The notes under the pieces are model-generated. The model had not been told where the DNA came from. It searched no databases and worked only from the letters and a program-made list of their open reading frames with translations. Below, piece after piece: positions 1 to 8,922 of a stretch of 64,000 bases of DNA. This stretch comes from an uncultured Clostridium sp. Lineage in GTDB: Bacteria > Bacillota > Clostridia > Clostridiales > Clostridiaceae. Location: NCBI GenBank assembly GCA_937927335.1, contig CALBDU010000043.1, positions 45,956 to 109,955 of the forward strand, written 5' to 3'. A program made the translations under genes and the position numbers. Position 1 is the stretch's first letter. Each line of letters starts with the position of its first letter.

Positions 1-1825
1 TGTTGAATTCCATAAGTTTGCCACGTTTTCTCTCCCAGCCCATAAACCTGTTCTGTTTTTCGTTGTAAATTCTCCTCCGGTTCAAAAAATAAAAAATCTC
101 CTCGCCAGGTCTGCAGTATTTTTCATTAAGTCTGCCAATTTCCTTTAGAGCAACAGCAATATATTCCTGATCCTCCAGGCAGCTTTCCTGGTCACTGTCC
201 ATAAAGTCAGAAAGCAGAACAAAATATAGGTTTCTTTCACGATTTGCCATATAGTGAACTTCCATGTCGCTTATCAGCTGTTTTATTCTTTCAGCATCCT
301 CAAGCAGTGCAGGAACTGCTATAACTGTACTGCAATATTCCGGAATGCCGTCCTTGAATTCTATTTTAGGTATGAACCTAGGTGTCACAAGATAATTTAG
401 GCTCCAGTTAAAGGCAGGAATTACAACTTCACTGCATGGAATTAATACGGCAATAAAAGCCAGTATAAATTCCCAGACACTGTGTCCAGGATAACTGGAA
501 TAGTTTAATATGCATAAAAAGAAGGCAAGCAGCAATGTAGTGGTTGAAACAGAGCCAAGATATATGGGAACTAAATTCCTTTTAACCAGATTATCAAGGG
601 GTCTACTTAAATTCAGCTTTGCTGTGAGAACTTTAATTCCTTCATCCACCAGGTAATAGCCTGCATGCCTTTCATAATCGTTTTGGCTGTTGTTTTCAAC
701 TGCCTCTTTTGCACATTGTATTGACATTCGTGCTATATAGGCTTCTGATAGCCTTGTTTTTTCAGCAATCTTTTCCACACTGTGCCTGTAGTAATCTCTT
801 GATTGGAAGTCCATGGAGCTGTACAGGCCCAGAGGGTCCTCTTTTAATATGCTTTCCACCACACTGAATTTTTCGAAATTCACTCTCCAGTTCATGTTAG
901 CTGTTTCCCGTATTCCGGTTATACAGCTGCCCATTAAAATTTCGCAGGAGGCCTGTTTCTGATACTCAAGATTTATTATGCTGTCTGCATTGGTGTTTTT
1001 CCTTTCAAGTTCCTTGTCAATCCACTGATATACAGTCTGGTTCTCAACGGAGTTATCTCTGAGAGACTTTAAAAAACTGGAAACAAAATGGGAATTATAA
1101 TCCATTCCCCTCAATATCCTTATTTCATTTATGGCTTCTTCAAGCTTATTATCATAAATTGCATCAACTATTTTATCGGCAGCCAGTTCCCCGCTTTTTA
1201 TTTCCTTCTGGGCAAACACAATGCCCTGGACTACCCTGCTGATATTTTCAATAAGGGCTATCCTTATCATTATTGGCACTGCCCATAGTTCCCCAATTGT
1301 AAGAATTGTATTCCTCTGGCATGCGTTTATATAGATCTCTATGGTTTTTTCATCTACTTTCCCGTCGCTGTGTTTAATAATTTCCGCAGCAATCAAATAT
1401 ATCCTGGGCATTCCTTTATATATTCCGCTTTTTATAACAGGAAGATTTTTATAGTAGGCTTCCGGCATGCTGGCTTTTATGTCCCTATATTCCTTATCAA
1501 TCATGTAGAAATTGTCCAGCAGCCACCGGGCACAGCTCATGATATCCTTTCTGCTTTCTGCCTCATTAGCAGTAAACTCATAGCCATGCACAATCTTTTC
1601 ATAGCTTTTATTGAGACTTTTCATTACAGCCTTTCTGTTTATATATATACTTCCAGAGCAGCACTTAAAATTTTGTATTTCATCAGCGCTTTTCTCCAGG
1701 GCATCTCTGTTAATATTTATTACAGGTATATCCCAGGAGCCGCTTTCCTTCTTTTTATTTCCAGCTCCATATATAAATACGGCTGCAGCCAATAATACAA
1801 TGCATAAAGCTATAATATAATACAT
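1..1825 (-). CDS. Cyclic beta-1,2-glucan synthase-like protein (NdvB/GH94-type), N-terminal part; 3' end outside window
   Basis: An open frame of about 608 codons runs on the minus strand from an ATG at 1825, preceded by AAAGGA, off the left edge. It begins with a hydrophobic anchor (about residues 2-18). The N-terminal region then has the signature of the NdvB/cyclic glucan synthetase family: a WLLDNFYMID segment, then YYKNLP, the PRIYLIAAEIIKHSDG block and GELWAVPIMIRIALIEN. Around residues 440-510 there are further hydrophobic segments. Family members polymerise UDP-glucose into cyclic beta-1,2-glucans and carry a C-terminal glycoside phosphorylase domain, which would lie outside the window. 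Clostridial homologues are often annotated only as GH36/GH94-type proteins, so glucan synthesis itself is inference. The gene faces the same way as lysA but is separated from it by a terminator. Confidence 0.8.
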   Translation of the reverse strand, partial: MYYIIALCIVLLAAAVFIYGAGNKKKESGSWDIPVININRDALEKSADEIQNFKCCSGSIYINRKAVMKSLNKSYEKIVHGYEFTANEAESRKDIMSCARWLLDNFYMIDKEYRDIKASMPEAYYKNLPVIKSGIYKGMPRIYLIAAEIIKHSDGKVDEKTIEIYINACQRNTILTIGELWAVPIMIRIALIENISRVVQGIVFAQKEIKSGELAADKIVDAIYDNKLEEAINEIRILRGMDYNSHFVSSFLKSLRDNSVENQTVYQWIDKELERKNTNADSIINLEYQKQASCEILMGSCITGIRETANMNWRVNFEKFSVVESILKEDPLGLYSSMDFQSRDYYRHSVEKIAEKTRLSEAYIARMSIQCAKEAVENNSQNDYERHAGYYLVDEGIKVLTAKLNLSRPLDNLVKRNLVPIYLGSVSTTTLLLAFFLCILNYSSYPGHSVWEFILAFIAVLIPCSEVVIPAFNWSLNYLVTPRFIPKIEFKDGIPEYCSTVIAVPALLEDAERIKQLISDMEVHYMANRERNLYFVLLSDFMDSDQESCLEDQEYIAVALKEIGRLNEKYCRPGEEIFYFLNRRRIYNEKQNRFMGWERKRGKLMEFN

Positions 1826-1895
1826 CAAATCATCCTTTCAAAAAGAATTGCACTTTATGTATTATTCCCGGCAGGCCCGGATTTATTTATTTATA

Positions 1896-1927
1896 TAAAA
1901 AAGATGCATAAATAAATTATGCATCTT
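1896..1927 (-). terminator. Rho-independent terminator after lysA
   Basis: On the minus strand a hairpin with arms AAGATGCAT and ATGCATCTT is followed by a T-run, directly downstream of the lysA stop. It separates the lysine operon from the glucan synthase-like gene. Confidence 0.8.
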
Positions 1928-1930
1928 TTA

Positions 1931-3229
1931 TTATAAACCAAGCTCGTTGCTTATCATTTCCTCATAGGACTGCCTTTTGCATATGAGTTTTGTCTGGCCG
2001 TTGTTTACAAGCACCACTGCAGCTTTTGGTATTTTATTGTAGTTGTTGGACATGGAGTAGCAGTAGGCTCCTGTGGCAAATACAGCAAGGATATCGCCGC
2101 TTTCAGCTTTTGCCATCTCAAAATCTTTTATGAGTATGTCACCAGATTCACAACACTTTCCTGCAATGGTAACTGCCTCCTTTTCCTCCGGTTCCATTTT
2201 ACTGCAGATTGCACATTCGTAATCCGCATCATATAGGGAGGGCCTTATATTATCCGTCATGCCTCCGTCTACAGCCACGTATTTTCTTATACTAGGGACC
2301 TCCTTGATGGACCCGATGGTATACAAGGTAGTGCCTGAATTACCAACTATTGACCTTCCTGGTTCAATGGTCAGAGCAGGTATTTCCATGCCCAGCTCCT
2401 GACATTTCTCAAAGGCTCTGTTTAATATTACACCAGAAAAGTCCTCAATTGAAAGTGGGTCATCCCATTCCTTATAGTAAATTCCAAAGCCTCCTCCAAG
2501 GTCCAGTTCCTTAACCTCAAGACCTGCCTTTTCCTTAATTTCAGCAACAATTTCAAGCATTGTATCTACAGCATCTTCATAGGGCTGGGTTTCAAATATC
2601 TGTGATCCAATATGGCAGTGTATTCCTCCAAATTCAATATTGGAAAAAGAATCTGCCTTTTTTACTGCTTCCATAATATTATTTTCCAAGGGTGTAAAAC
2701 CAAACTTTGAATCAATTTGTCCCGTTTTAATGTAATCATGGGTATGGGCTTCTATTCCTGGAGTGAGCCTTAACAAAATCCTCTGTTTAACTCCGGCTTC
2801 TTTTGCTAGACTGTTAACCAGCTCCATCTCATAGAAATTATCCACCACAAAGGTTCCTACCCTATACTCAATTCCCATACTGATTTCATCCGGGGTTTTG
2901 TTATTGCCGTGGAAATAAACCTTTTCCATGGGGAACCCGCTTTTATGGGCAGTATACAGCTCACCGCCGGATACTACATCCAGGCATAATCCCTCCTGGT
3001 CAATTATCTGGCACATAGCCTTTGTGAGAAATGCCTTTCCCGCATATGCCACTCTGTTTTTTCCATTACCTGCTTTAAACGCTTTATAATATCTTCTGCA
3101 CTGACTTCTAATCAGGGCTTCATCCATGACATAAAGGGGAGTCTTGTATTCCTTTGCCAGGTCTTCAGCACTTATTCCGCCAATATAAAGGGTGTTGTTC
3201 TTAACTTCCATACTCCCTAATAATTTCAT
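1931..3229 (-). CDS. lysA: Diaminopimelate decarboxylase
   Basis: This PLP-dependent fold-III decarboxylase converts meso-diaminopimelate to L-lysine, the last step of lysine synthesis. The 432-aa length is normal. The PLP-lysine region AYAGKAFLTKAM lies near residue 62. HCHIGSQI, the glycine-rich ELDLGGGFGIYY, EPGRSIVG and the C-terminal CESGDIL and GAYCYSMSNNYN blocks are all present, including the Cys and Tyr that complete the dimeric active site. The start at 3229 has GGAGG seven bases upstream. A second in-frame ATG six codons later is less well placed. The gene follows the aspartokinase gene by 15 bases under the same lysine riboswitch. Confidence 0.96.
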   Translation of the reverse strand: MKLLGSMEVKNNTLYIGGISAEDLAKEYKTPLYVMDEALIRSQCRRYYKAFKAGNGKNRVAYAGKAFLTKAMCQIIDQEGLCLDVVSGGELYTAHKSGFPMEKVYFHGNNKTPDEISMGIEYRVGTFVVDNFYEMELVNSLAKEAGVKQRILLRLTPGIEAHTHDYIKTGQIDSKFGFTPLENNIMEAVKKADSFSNIEFGGIHCHIGSQIFETQPYEDAVDTMLEIVAEIKEKAGLEVKELDLGGGFGIYYKEWDDPLSIEDFSGVILNRAFEKCQELGMEIPALTIEPGRSIVGNSGTTLYTIGSIKEVPSIRKYVAVDGGMTDNIRPSLYDADYECAICSKMEPEEKEAVTIAGKCCESGDILIKDFEMAKAESGDILAVFATGAYCYSMSNNYNKIPKAAVVLVNNGQTKLICKRQSYEEMISNELGL

Positions 3230-3244
3230 ATTAATGCCTCCGGT

Positions 3245-4450
3245 TTACAGATTAAATTCTGTTGCTATCAGTTCTATGGCTCTTTGTTTATCCTCCTGCT
3301 TTATTGCGCAGGTAATTCTTATTTCTGAGGTGGTAATCATTTTAACTTCAATTTTATTCTGTTTGAAGATTTTAAATACCTTTGCAGCCACACCGGAGGT
3401 TGTCTTCATTCCTATACCTACTATGGAGAACTTTGTAATATCTTGATCTATGGCAATGTTATCTTTATTTGAGTAAAATTTTTCAATGATATCAAGACAT
3501 TCCTTTAAATCTGTTTTTGGTATGGTAAAGGATATATTTACCTTATTATCTACAGGTGCAGTCTGGCTTATCATATCGATATTTATTCTTTTCTTTGCCA
3601 CGCTTTCAAATAAGTCTGACAAAAGATTTATATCATTGTTTATTTCCTTTATGGTAATGGCTACATCGTCATCACTGGTTGCCAGTCCTGTTATTGGTTT
3701 GCTTTCCATATTCATTTTGTTTGATACCTCCCTGATTACTGTTCCTTTTATATCACTGTTGCTCAAGCCTACATATATAGGTATTCCATACTTTTGACCA
3801 AGTTCTATGGATCTTGAGTGCATTACCTGTGCTCCCAGGCTTGAAAGCTCAAGCATCTCTTCATAATCAATTTCGTCCAGCTTCTTCGCGTTTTTATATT
3901 TTCTTGGATCTACGCTGTATATACCATCCACGTCAGTATATATTTCGCAGCTGCCCTTCAGTTTAACTGCAATTGCCACGGCAGAGGTATCTGAACCTCC
4001 TCGGCCAAGTGTAGTAATATCCCCTTCTTCATTCACACCCTGAAAGCCTGCTACGATAACTATCTTTCCTTCGTTAAGGCTTTTTCTGATTTTTTTGTTA
4101 TCAATATCATATATAAGGGATTTTCCGTATTGCCCATTGGTTTTTATTCCTATCTGGTATGCAGTGTAGCTTATTGCCTCCTGCCCAAGGGCTTGAATAG
4201 CAATTGCCAGCAATGCACAGGATATCATCTCTCCTGTGGAAAGCAGTGCATCCATCTCCCTTTTGTCAGGATTATCTGTAATCTGACCCGCCATTTCTAT
4301 CAAATCGTCTGTGGTATCTCCCATAGCTGAAACCACTACCACCAGGTCGTCTCCTGCTCTCTTCCTTTTTACTGCTGTTTCAGCAACCTTTTTGATTTTG
4401 TCAATAGAACCTACGGAACTACCCCCATACTTTTGCACAACTACTGCCAC
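3245..4450 (-). CDS. lysC: Aspartokinase with two C-terminal ACT domains
   Basis: Aspartate kinase phosphorylates L-aspartate, the entry step to lysine, threonine and methionine. At 401 aa it has the usual monofunctional layout: kinase domain (about 1-240) with the N-terminal VQKYGGSSV motif, FQGVNEEGDITTLGRGGSD and YTDVDGIYSVDPR, followed by two ACT regulatory domains (about 260-400). The start codon is GTG at 4450, with GGAGAG upstream. It is the first gene after the lysine riboswitch and is probably cotranscribed with lysA, so this isozyme should be lysine-repressed. The symbol lysC follows that regulation. ACT-mediated feedback inhibition is likely from the family but cannot be read directly. 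Confidence 0.94.
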   Translation of the reverse strand: MAVVVQKYGGSSVGSIDKIKKVAETAVKRKRAGDDLVVVVSAMGDTTDDLIEMAGQITDNPDKREMDALLSTGEMISCALLAIAIQALGQEAISYTAYQIGIKTNGQYGKSLIYDIDNKKIRKSLNEGKIVIVAGFQGVNEEGDITTLGRGGSDTSAVAIAVKLKGSCEIYTDVDGIYSVDPRKYKNAKKLDEIDYEEMLELSSLGAQVMHSRSIELGQKYGIPIYVGLSNSDIKGTVIREVSNKMNMESKPITGLATSDDDVAITIKEINNDINLLSDLFESVAKKRINIDMISQTAPVDNKVNISFTIPKTDLKECLDIIEKFYSNKDNIAIDQDITKFSIVGIGMKTTSGVAAKVFKIFKQNKIEVKMITTSEIRITCAIKQEDKQRAIELIATEFNL

Positions 4451-4488
4451 AATATCACTCTCCTATTCCTAAATGTGAAATTCAATGC

Positions 4489-4526
4489 CTATAAAAAAAT
4501 GAACACGGCAAAGGAACACCTTGCCA
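4489..4526 (-). terminator. Terminator of the lysine riboswitch
   Basis: On the minus strand GGCAAGG pairs with CCTTTGCC and a T-run follows, between the aptamer and the aspartokinase GTG. It is the expression platform expected for transcriptional OFF control by lysine. Confidence 0.8.
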
Positions 4527-4544
4527 TATTCATATGTAAATACA

Positions 4545-4722
4545 ACGTTGTGACTCCTTTGTAGCTCTCCACTTTAAAAAAAGTGACAACTCCCCATATA
4601 TTATATGTGGAGCCAGATAATAATCCCGCCGGACCGTTATCTTCGGCTGTAATTCCTTTTTCTGCAATCATTGCCTGCCGGCTCACTACAGATACTATTA
4701 ATTAACAGCGCCTCTACCCTAA
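4545..4722 (-). promoter_or_regulatory. Lysine riboswitch (L-box) aptamer
   Basis: The minus-strand leader of the aspartokinase gene carries L-box core elements in the right order: GTAGAGGCGC, then AGTATC, GAAAAAGGAATTACAGCCGAAG, CTGGCTCC, and finally GAGAGCTAC. It sits upstream of lysine genes and is followed by an intrinsic terminator. An apparent 65-codon frame across this element is not a gene. Lysine binding should promote termination. Confidence 0.88.
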
Positions 4723-4750
4723 GGCATCCATATTAAATTTGAATAAATCC

Positions 4751-4779
4751 ATAATACCATAAGTAATTATACATTTCAA
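4751..4779 (-). promoter_or_regulatory. SigA-type promoter of the aspartokinase-lysA operon
   Basis: On the minus strand TTGAAA (4779-4774) and TATTAT (4756-4751) are separated by 17 bases and lie just upstream of the lysine riboswitch. Confidence 0.7.
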
Positions 4780-4799
4780 CCGCTTTGTATGCATTTTTA

Positions 4800-6101
4800 T
4801 TAATAATTATAATATTCTAAAAAAGACTGTAGTGCATAATTATAATCTTCAACCCCGCCAAGCTCCCTGATTGAATGCATTGCCAGTATAGCTATACCCA
4901 TATCAAGTGAAAGAATATTCAGGCTTGAGGAAGCAGCCGGCCCAATGGTGGAGCCTCCCCTTTCATCGGACCTGTTTACATATTTTTGCACAGGAATGCC
5001 GCAGTCCTTGCATATTGATTCATAAACTGCTCCAGAAACAGCATCAGTGGTGTAGCTCTGGCTGGCACTTATTTTAATTATGGGTCCTTGGTTTATTAAA
5101 GGCCTGTTTATGGGATCGCTTTTTTCAGGATAGTTAGGGTGCAATGCATGACCCAGATCACAGGATATTAAAAATGACCTTGCTTGAGCTCTTAAATAAT
5201 CCTCTCTGTCCATTCCCATGGACATTGCTATCCTCTCCAGTATAGAGGTAAGCATATTTGAATTTGCTCCCTGTCTTGTGGTATTTCCAACCTCCTCATT
5301 ATCAAAGCATGCCATCACTTTGGTGCATTGTGTATTTTTCGATGAAACCAGTGCATTTATCCCTGCATAAACCATGGAGAGGTCATCCAGTCTTCCTGAG
5401 GAAATGAATTCATTGTTCAATCCCGCTATGCAGCCCTTTTGGTATTCATAGAGATACAAGTCAAAATCTGCTATATCATCTACATGAATATTAAGTTCCT
5501 CTGCAATTAATTTCTGCAGGTAGTTTTTACTTTCAAAATTTTTGCTTACCATTGTTAAAATGGGAAGGATATCTTTCTGCCTGTTAAGTTCCACTCCTTT
5601 ATTCACATCGCGGTTCATGTGTATTGACAGGTTTGGTATTACAAGAATAGGTTTATTAATATTAACCAGACTTATCTCCGGATGCATAGCATCCTTTGTT
5701 TTGATCACTACCCTTCCTGAAATGGAAAGTGGCCTGTCTAGCCAGGTATTTATTATAGGAGATCCGTAAACCTCAGTATTAAGCTTTAAATATGACTTCT
5801 CCACTTCCATTTCCGGACATGGTTTAATTCTGAAGCCTGGTGAATCATTATGAGCGCCTATTATTTTAAAACCGTACTCTGCCACACTGCCAAGTCCCGC
5901 TGTAAATGCAATTATTGCAGATCCGTTTCTGATAACAAAATATCTGCCTCCATTTTTAATTTCCCATCTATCTTCTTCTTTAAGCTGTTTGAACCCGTTT
6001 GACATTAAAACTTCCCTTATGTTTTCCACTGCATGATAGGAGTCAGGACTTTTATATATAAAATCTATTAGCTTTTGAGCTTCTGTTATACTATTATTCA
6101 T
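4800..6101 (-). CDS. M18 family aspartyl-type aminopeptidase
   Basis: This is a cytoplasmic dinuclear-zinc aminopeptidase that removes N-terminal (often acidic) residues from peptides. The 433-aa length is typical of M18. Family landmarks are SPDSYHAVENI at the N-terminus, IIGAHNDSPGFRIKP with a metal-binding His/Asp, GRLDDLSMVYAG, CFDNEEVGNTTRQGA with the catalytic Glu pair, SCDLGHALHPNYPEK and the C-terminal MGIAILAMHSIRELGG with the last His ligand. An AAGGAG site precedes the ATG. It appears to be a single-gene unit. Substrate preference cannot be read from the sequence. Confidence 0.93.
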   Translation of the reverse strand: MNNSITEAQKLIDFIYKSPDSYHAVENIREVLMSNGFKQLKEEDRWEIKNGGRYFVIRNGSAIIAFTAGLGSVAEYGFKIIGAHNDSPGFRIKPCPEMEVEKSYLKLNTEVYGSPIINTWLDRPLSISGRVVIKTKDAMHPEISLVNINKPILVIPNLSIHMNRDVNKGVELNRQKDILPILTMVSKNFESKNYLQKLIAEELNIHVDDIADFDLYLYEYQKGCIAGLNNEFISSGRLDDLSMVYAGINALVSSKNTQCTKVMACFDNEEVGNTTRQGANSNMLTSILERIAMSMGMDREDYLRAQARSFLISCDLGHALHPNYPEKSDPINRPLINQGPIIKISASQSYTTDAVSGAVYESICKDCGIPVQKYVNRSDERGGSTIGPAASSSLNILSLDMGIAILAMHSIRELGGVEDYNYALQSFLEYYNY

Positions 6102-6149
6102 ATTGATTCTCCTTTTATTAAACCTGATAACAATAGTATACCAAAACTT

Positions 6150-6192
6150 AAAAAAAAAGAAACTTATTATGATACACCCATAACAAGTTTCC
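6150..6192 (-). terminator. Terminator after the rhodanese lipoprotein gene
   Basis: On the minus strand GAAACTTGTTATG pairs with CATAATAAGTTTC around a short loop, followed by nine T residues. Confidence 0.8.
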
Positions 6193-6199
6193 TAAAATT

Positions 6200-6748
6200 C
6201 TATTTTTCCACAGTATATTTGGCATCCTGCCATGCAACAATGCCGCCTGGCTGCCTGTATACATTTTTATAGCCCAATTCTACGGCAATTTTAGCGCCTA
6301 CATCGCTTCTTGCACAGGATGTAAATCCGCAATAAAGAACTACTGTCTTGTTCTTATCTGCTGGAAGAAGCTTAATAAATGCCGCCTTTTGCTCTGCAGT
6401 AACATCATTCATGCCTGTTTTTGGAAGTTCAGCATTTACTGCACCAGGTATATGTCCATTTTTGAAGCTTGATGCAGGCATGGTATCAATAATCACCATG
6501 TCCTTTTTGCTATCTACCCAGGATTTAAGCTCTTCAGTGCTTACAAGGCTGTATTTTCCTTCCTCTTTAGCTTTAACAAGACTCATTGCTGCCTTTTCTA
6601 TGTTCTGTTCATTACCATCTACTGCTGTACCTACAGTTTTTGCTGGTGTTTGTGCTGCTGGCTGCTGGCTGGTTTTTGATGAACATCCGGCAAACAATGC
6701 CGCTGACAATGCCAGTACCATTATAAATGCAATACCTTTTCTTTTCAT
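6200..6748 (-). CDS. Rhodanese-domain lipoprotein
   Basis: A 182-aa exported protein. The N-terminus MKRKG followed by a hydrophobic stretch ends in the lipobox LFAGC, so it should be lipid-anchored outside the membrane. After a low-complexity Gln/Ala/Pro linker comes one rhodanese domain (about residues 60-180) with VIIDTMPASSFKNGHIPGAVN and the active-site loop VVLYCGFTSCARSD, whose Cys follows VVLY as expected. The chosen ATG at 6748 is preceded by GAGGGGGGA. A TTG five codons upstream lies in that ribosome-binding site and is unlikely. Rhodaneses carry sulfane sulfur or act in redox chemistry; the substrate here is unknown. It is divergent from the downstream ATPase gene and single. Confidence 0.85.
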   Translation of the reverse strand: MKRKGIAFIMVLALSAALFAGCSSKTSQQPAAQTPAKTVGTAVDGNEQNIEKAAMSLVKAKEEGKYSLVSTEELKSWVDSKKDMVIIDTMPASSFKNGHIPGAVNAELPKTGMNDVTAEQKAAFIKLLPADKNKTVVLYCGFTSCARSDVGAKIAVELGYKNVYRQPGGIVAWQDAKYTVEK

Positions 6749-6922
6749 ATTATCCCCCCTCAATCAAAATCAATTTATATTACCATATTTGGTATATTTT
6801 TGTCCTTAAATATTCAAAGATGCAATAAATGGGCTATTGATCATAAATATTTTTTATACCTCATACACCATTTGTTTTAAGCAGCATATCATATATAGTA
6901 TTAATAATTTAAGGAGCTATAA

Positions 6923-8002
6923 ATGAAGGGGAGAATTTACAATTACTTTCCAGGAGGGAATACCGCCAACGGATTCTGGTCATTTTACAGATATATTATC
7001 AACCCGGAGGAAGCCAGAAGGATTATATGCATAAAGGGAGGCCCCGGTACAGGAAAGTCCTCCTTAATGAAAAAAACAGGACTTTATTTCATTGAAAAGG
7101 GCTACGATGTTGAGATGCACCATTGCTCCTCAGACAATAACTCTCTCGACGGTATTGTTATAAAGGATTTAAAGGTAGCACTGATAGATGGCACATCTCC
7201 CCATGTAACCGATCCAGTATTTCCGGGGGCTGTGGATGAGGTTTTAAACCTGGGTGAGCATTGGCATGAACAAGGCTTTCAACCCTCAAGAGATAAGATA
7301 ATTTCAATAAGTAAAAAAATAAGCAGCTACTTCCAAAGCACATATAATTATCTTGGAGCTGCCAGGCTTATGTATGAGGATTTGGAAAGCCAGGTGGCAA
7401 ATTCCATGGATAAGTACAAGATTGCAATTCTTGAAAAAGAGCTAATTGCTAAAATACTTCCTGAATCCACAGGCAAAGCCGGTTCGGAAAGACATCTGTT
7501 TGCTACAGCCTTTACCCCAGGTGGAATAGTAACCTTCATCCAGAACCTTACAGAGGATTACGAAGTAATTTATGCTCTTAACGGAGCACCGGGAACAGGC
7601 ACTTCTGAGCTTCTCAACTCCATAAGCTCAGCCGCACTGAAAAATGGTTTTGATGTTGAAATATACCATCATCCTCTTTTGCCTGAAAAGACGGAACATA
7701 TCCTGATACCCGAATTGGATACCGCAATAGTGACCTCCAATGAATTAAACAATATGACATTTACAGGCAGCCAGATATACCTGGAAAATTATCTTGCAGC
7801 TAAGTATGACCGTGAAAGAAACACTACAACCAAAAAGCTTTTCAACCTGCTAACAGAACGAGCTCTGGAGCTTCTTGGAAACGCAAAGGAGCTTCATGAT
7901 GAGCTTGAAACACATTATATCCCTAATATGAAATTTAAGGAATTGGACCAGGTTTATGAAAATACCATCGAAAAAATTTGCAGATATGAAAAAGAAATAT
8001 AA
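6923..8002 (+). CDS. PRK06851-type duplicated-P-loop ATPase
   Basis: A 359-aa cytoplasmic protein of a family common in spore-forming Firmicutes and annotated only as ATPase. It is an internal duplication of two P-loop NTPase domains. The first (about residues 30-200) has a full Walker A motif, GGPGTGKSS. The second (about 215-345) has GAPGTGTSE in the equivalent place, with Thr in place of the essential Lys, so probably only the first half hydrolyses nucleotide. Paired features such as ...DVEMHHC and ...DVEIYHH confirm the duplication. AAGGAG precedes the ATG. It is the only plus-strand gene in the first 29 kb and ends at a convergent terminator. Function is unknown. Confidence 0.82.
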   Translation: MKGRIYNYFPGGNTANGFWSFYRYIINPEEARRIICIKGGPGTGKSSLMKKTGLYFIEKGYDVEMHHCSSDNNSLDGIVIKDLKVALIDGTSPHVTDPVFPGAVDEVLNLGEHWHEQGFQPSRDKIISISKKISSYFQSTYNYLGAARLMYEDLESQVANSMDKYKIAILEKELIAKILPESTGKAGSERHLFATAFTPGGIVTFIQNLTEDYEVIYALNGAPGTGTSELLNSISSAALKNGFDVEIYHHPLLPEKTEHILIPELDTAIVTSNELNNMTFTGSQIYLENYLAAKYDRERNTTTKKLFNLLTERALELLGNAKELHDELETHYIPNMKFKELDQVYENTIEKICRYEKEI

Positions 8003-8003
8003 A

Positions 8004-8029
8004 AAGGCTGTAGCTTGTACTACAGCTTT
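8004..8029. terminator. Bidirectional terminator between the ATPase gene and argB
   Basis: GCTGTAG and CTACAGC arms flank a six-base loop, with A-rich and T-rich flanks on both sides, between two convergent genes. Confidence 0.75.
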
Positions 8030-8031
8030 CT

Positions 8032-8910
8032 TTATAAAATCATAGTTCCTATACCCTCATTTGAAAAAATCTCCAGCAACAGAGAATGATTTACTCTGCC
8101 ATCAATTATATGGGTACGCTTTACTCCGCCTTTTACCGCTTCTATGCAGCAATTAACCTTAGGTATCATGCCGCCTGATATCACCTTCTGCCTTATCAAG
8201 GTATCAATTTCATTCACATTAAGCTCAGTCATCAGAGAGTTTTCATCCCCGGGATTTCTTAGAACTCCGGGTACATCTGTTATAAGAATAAATTTCTCAG
8301 CCTGCAGCTTTACACTGATTTGAGCTGCAGCCGCATCGGCGTTTATATTGTATACTCTGCCATCCTCCTGACCTAATGCCACTGTTGAAATTACAGGAAT
8401 ATACCCGCCGTTAAGGCAGTTTTCAATAATTGAATCATTAACCTCCACCACTTCACCAACATAGCCTATGTCAGATCCATCCATAGCCTTAATTTTTCTT
8501 GACTTCAGCAGGTCTGCGTCAATACCGCAGATTCCTACTGCCCGGCCTCCATTTTTATCAATCAGTGATACTATATCCTTGTTAACCTTCCCAGCCAGCA
8601 CCATCTGAACCACATCAATAGTTTCCTCATCGGTGACTCTCAAGCCGTGTACAAACCTGCTTTTTTTACCGATCTTGCCTAAAAATTCATTAATTTCAGG
8701 TCCGCCTCCGTGAACTACTACAACTCTTATCCCCACGCAGTTCATAAGTACAATATCCCTAATTACCGAATCCTTTAGCTTCTCACTTATCATGGCATTA
8801 CCGCCGTATTTAATTACTATGGTTTTCCCGTTGTATTTCTGTATATAGGGTAGTGCCTGGCTTAATATATCTGCTTTCTGCAAATTCAAAGCACTATCTT
8901 TCTTAAACAT
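8032..8910 (-). CDS. argB: Acetylglutamate kinase
   Basis: This kinase phosphorylates N-acetyl-L-glutamate in arginine synthesis. The 292-aa amino-acid-kinase fold has IVIKYGGNAM near residue 33, VVVVHGGGPEIN, the acetylglutamate-binding region GLRVTDEETIDVVQMVL, NADAAAAQIS, ILITDVPGVL and SGGMIPKV. GGAGGAG is well spaced before the ATG. It starts 12 bases after helD and looks like the last gene of an ftsH-helD-argB run. No other arg gene is in the window. The absence of an arginine-type N-terminal extension leaves open whether it is feedback sensitive. Confidence 0.95.
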   Translation of the reverse strand: MFKKDSALNLQKADILSQALPYIQKYNGKTIVIKYGGNAMISEKLKDSVIRDIVLMNCVGIRVVVVHGGGPEINEFLGKIGKKSRFVHGLRVTDEETIDVVQMVLAGKVNKDIVSLIDKNGGRAVGICGIDADLLKSRKIKAMDGSDIGYVGEVVEVNDSIIENCLNGGYIPVISTVALGQEDGRVYNINADAAAAQISVKLQAEKFILITDVPGVLRNPGDENSLMTELNVNEIDTLIRQKVISGGMIPKVNCCIEAVKGGVKRTHIIDGRVNHSLLLEIFSNEGIGTMIL

Positions 8911-8922
8911 TTGTAACTCCTC

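Noticed and set aside
1088..1820. Plus-strand frames in the first 2 kb
   Set aside because: They lie opposite the glucan-synthase-like gene, whose minus-strand frame is open over the whole interval and shows family motifs.
4489..4686. 65-codon frame on the minus strand upstream of the aspartokinase gene
   Set aside because: It runs through the lysine riboswitch and its terminator; the conserved RNA blocks explain the sequence.
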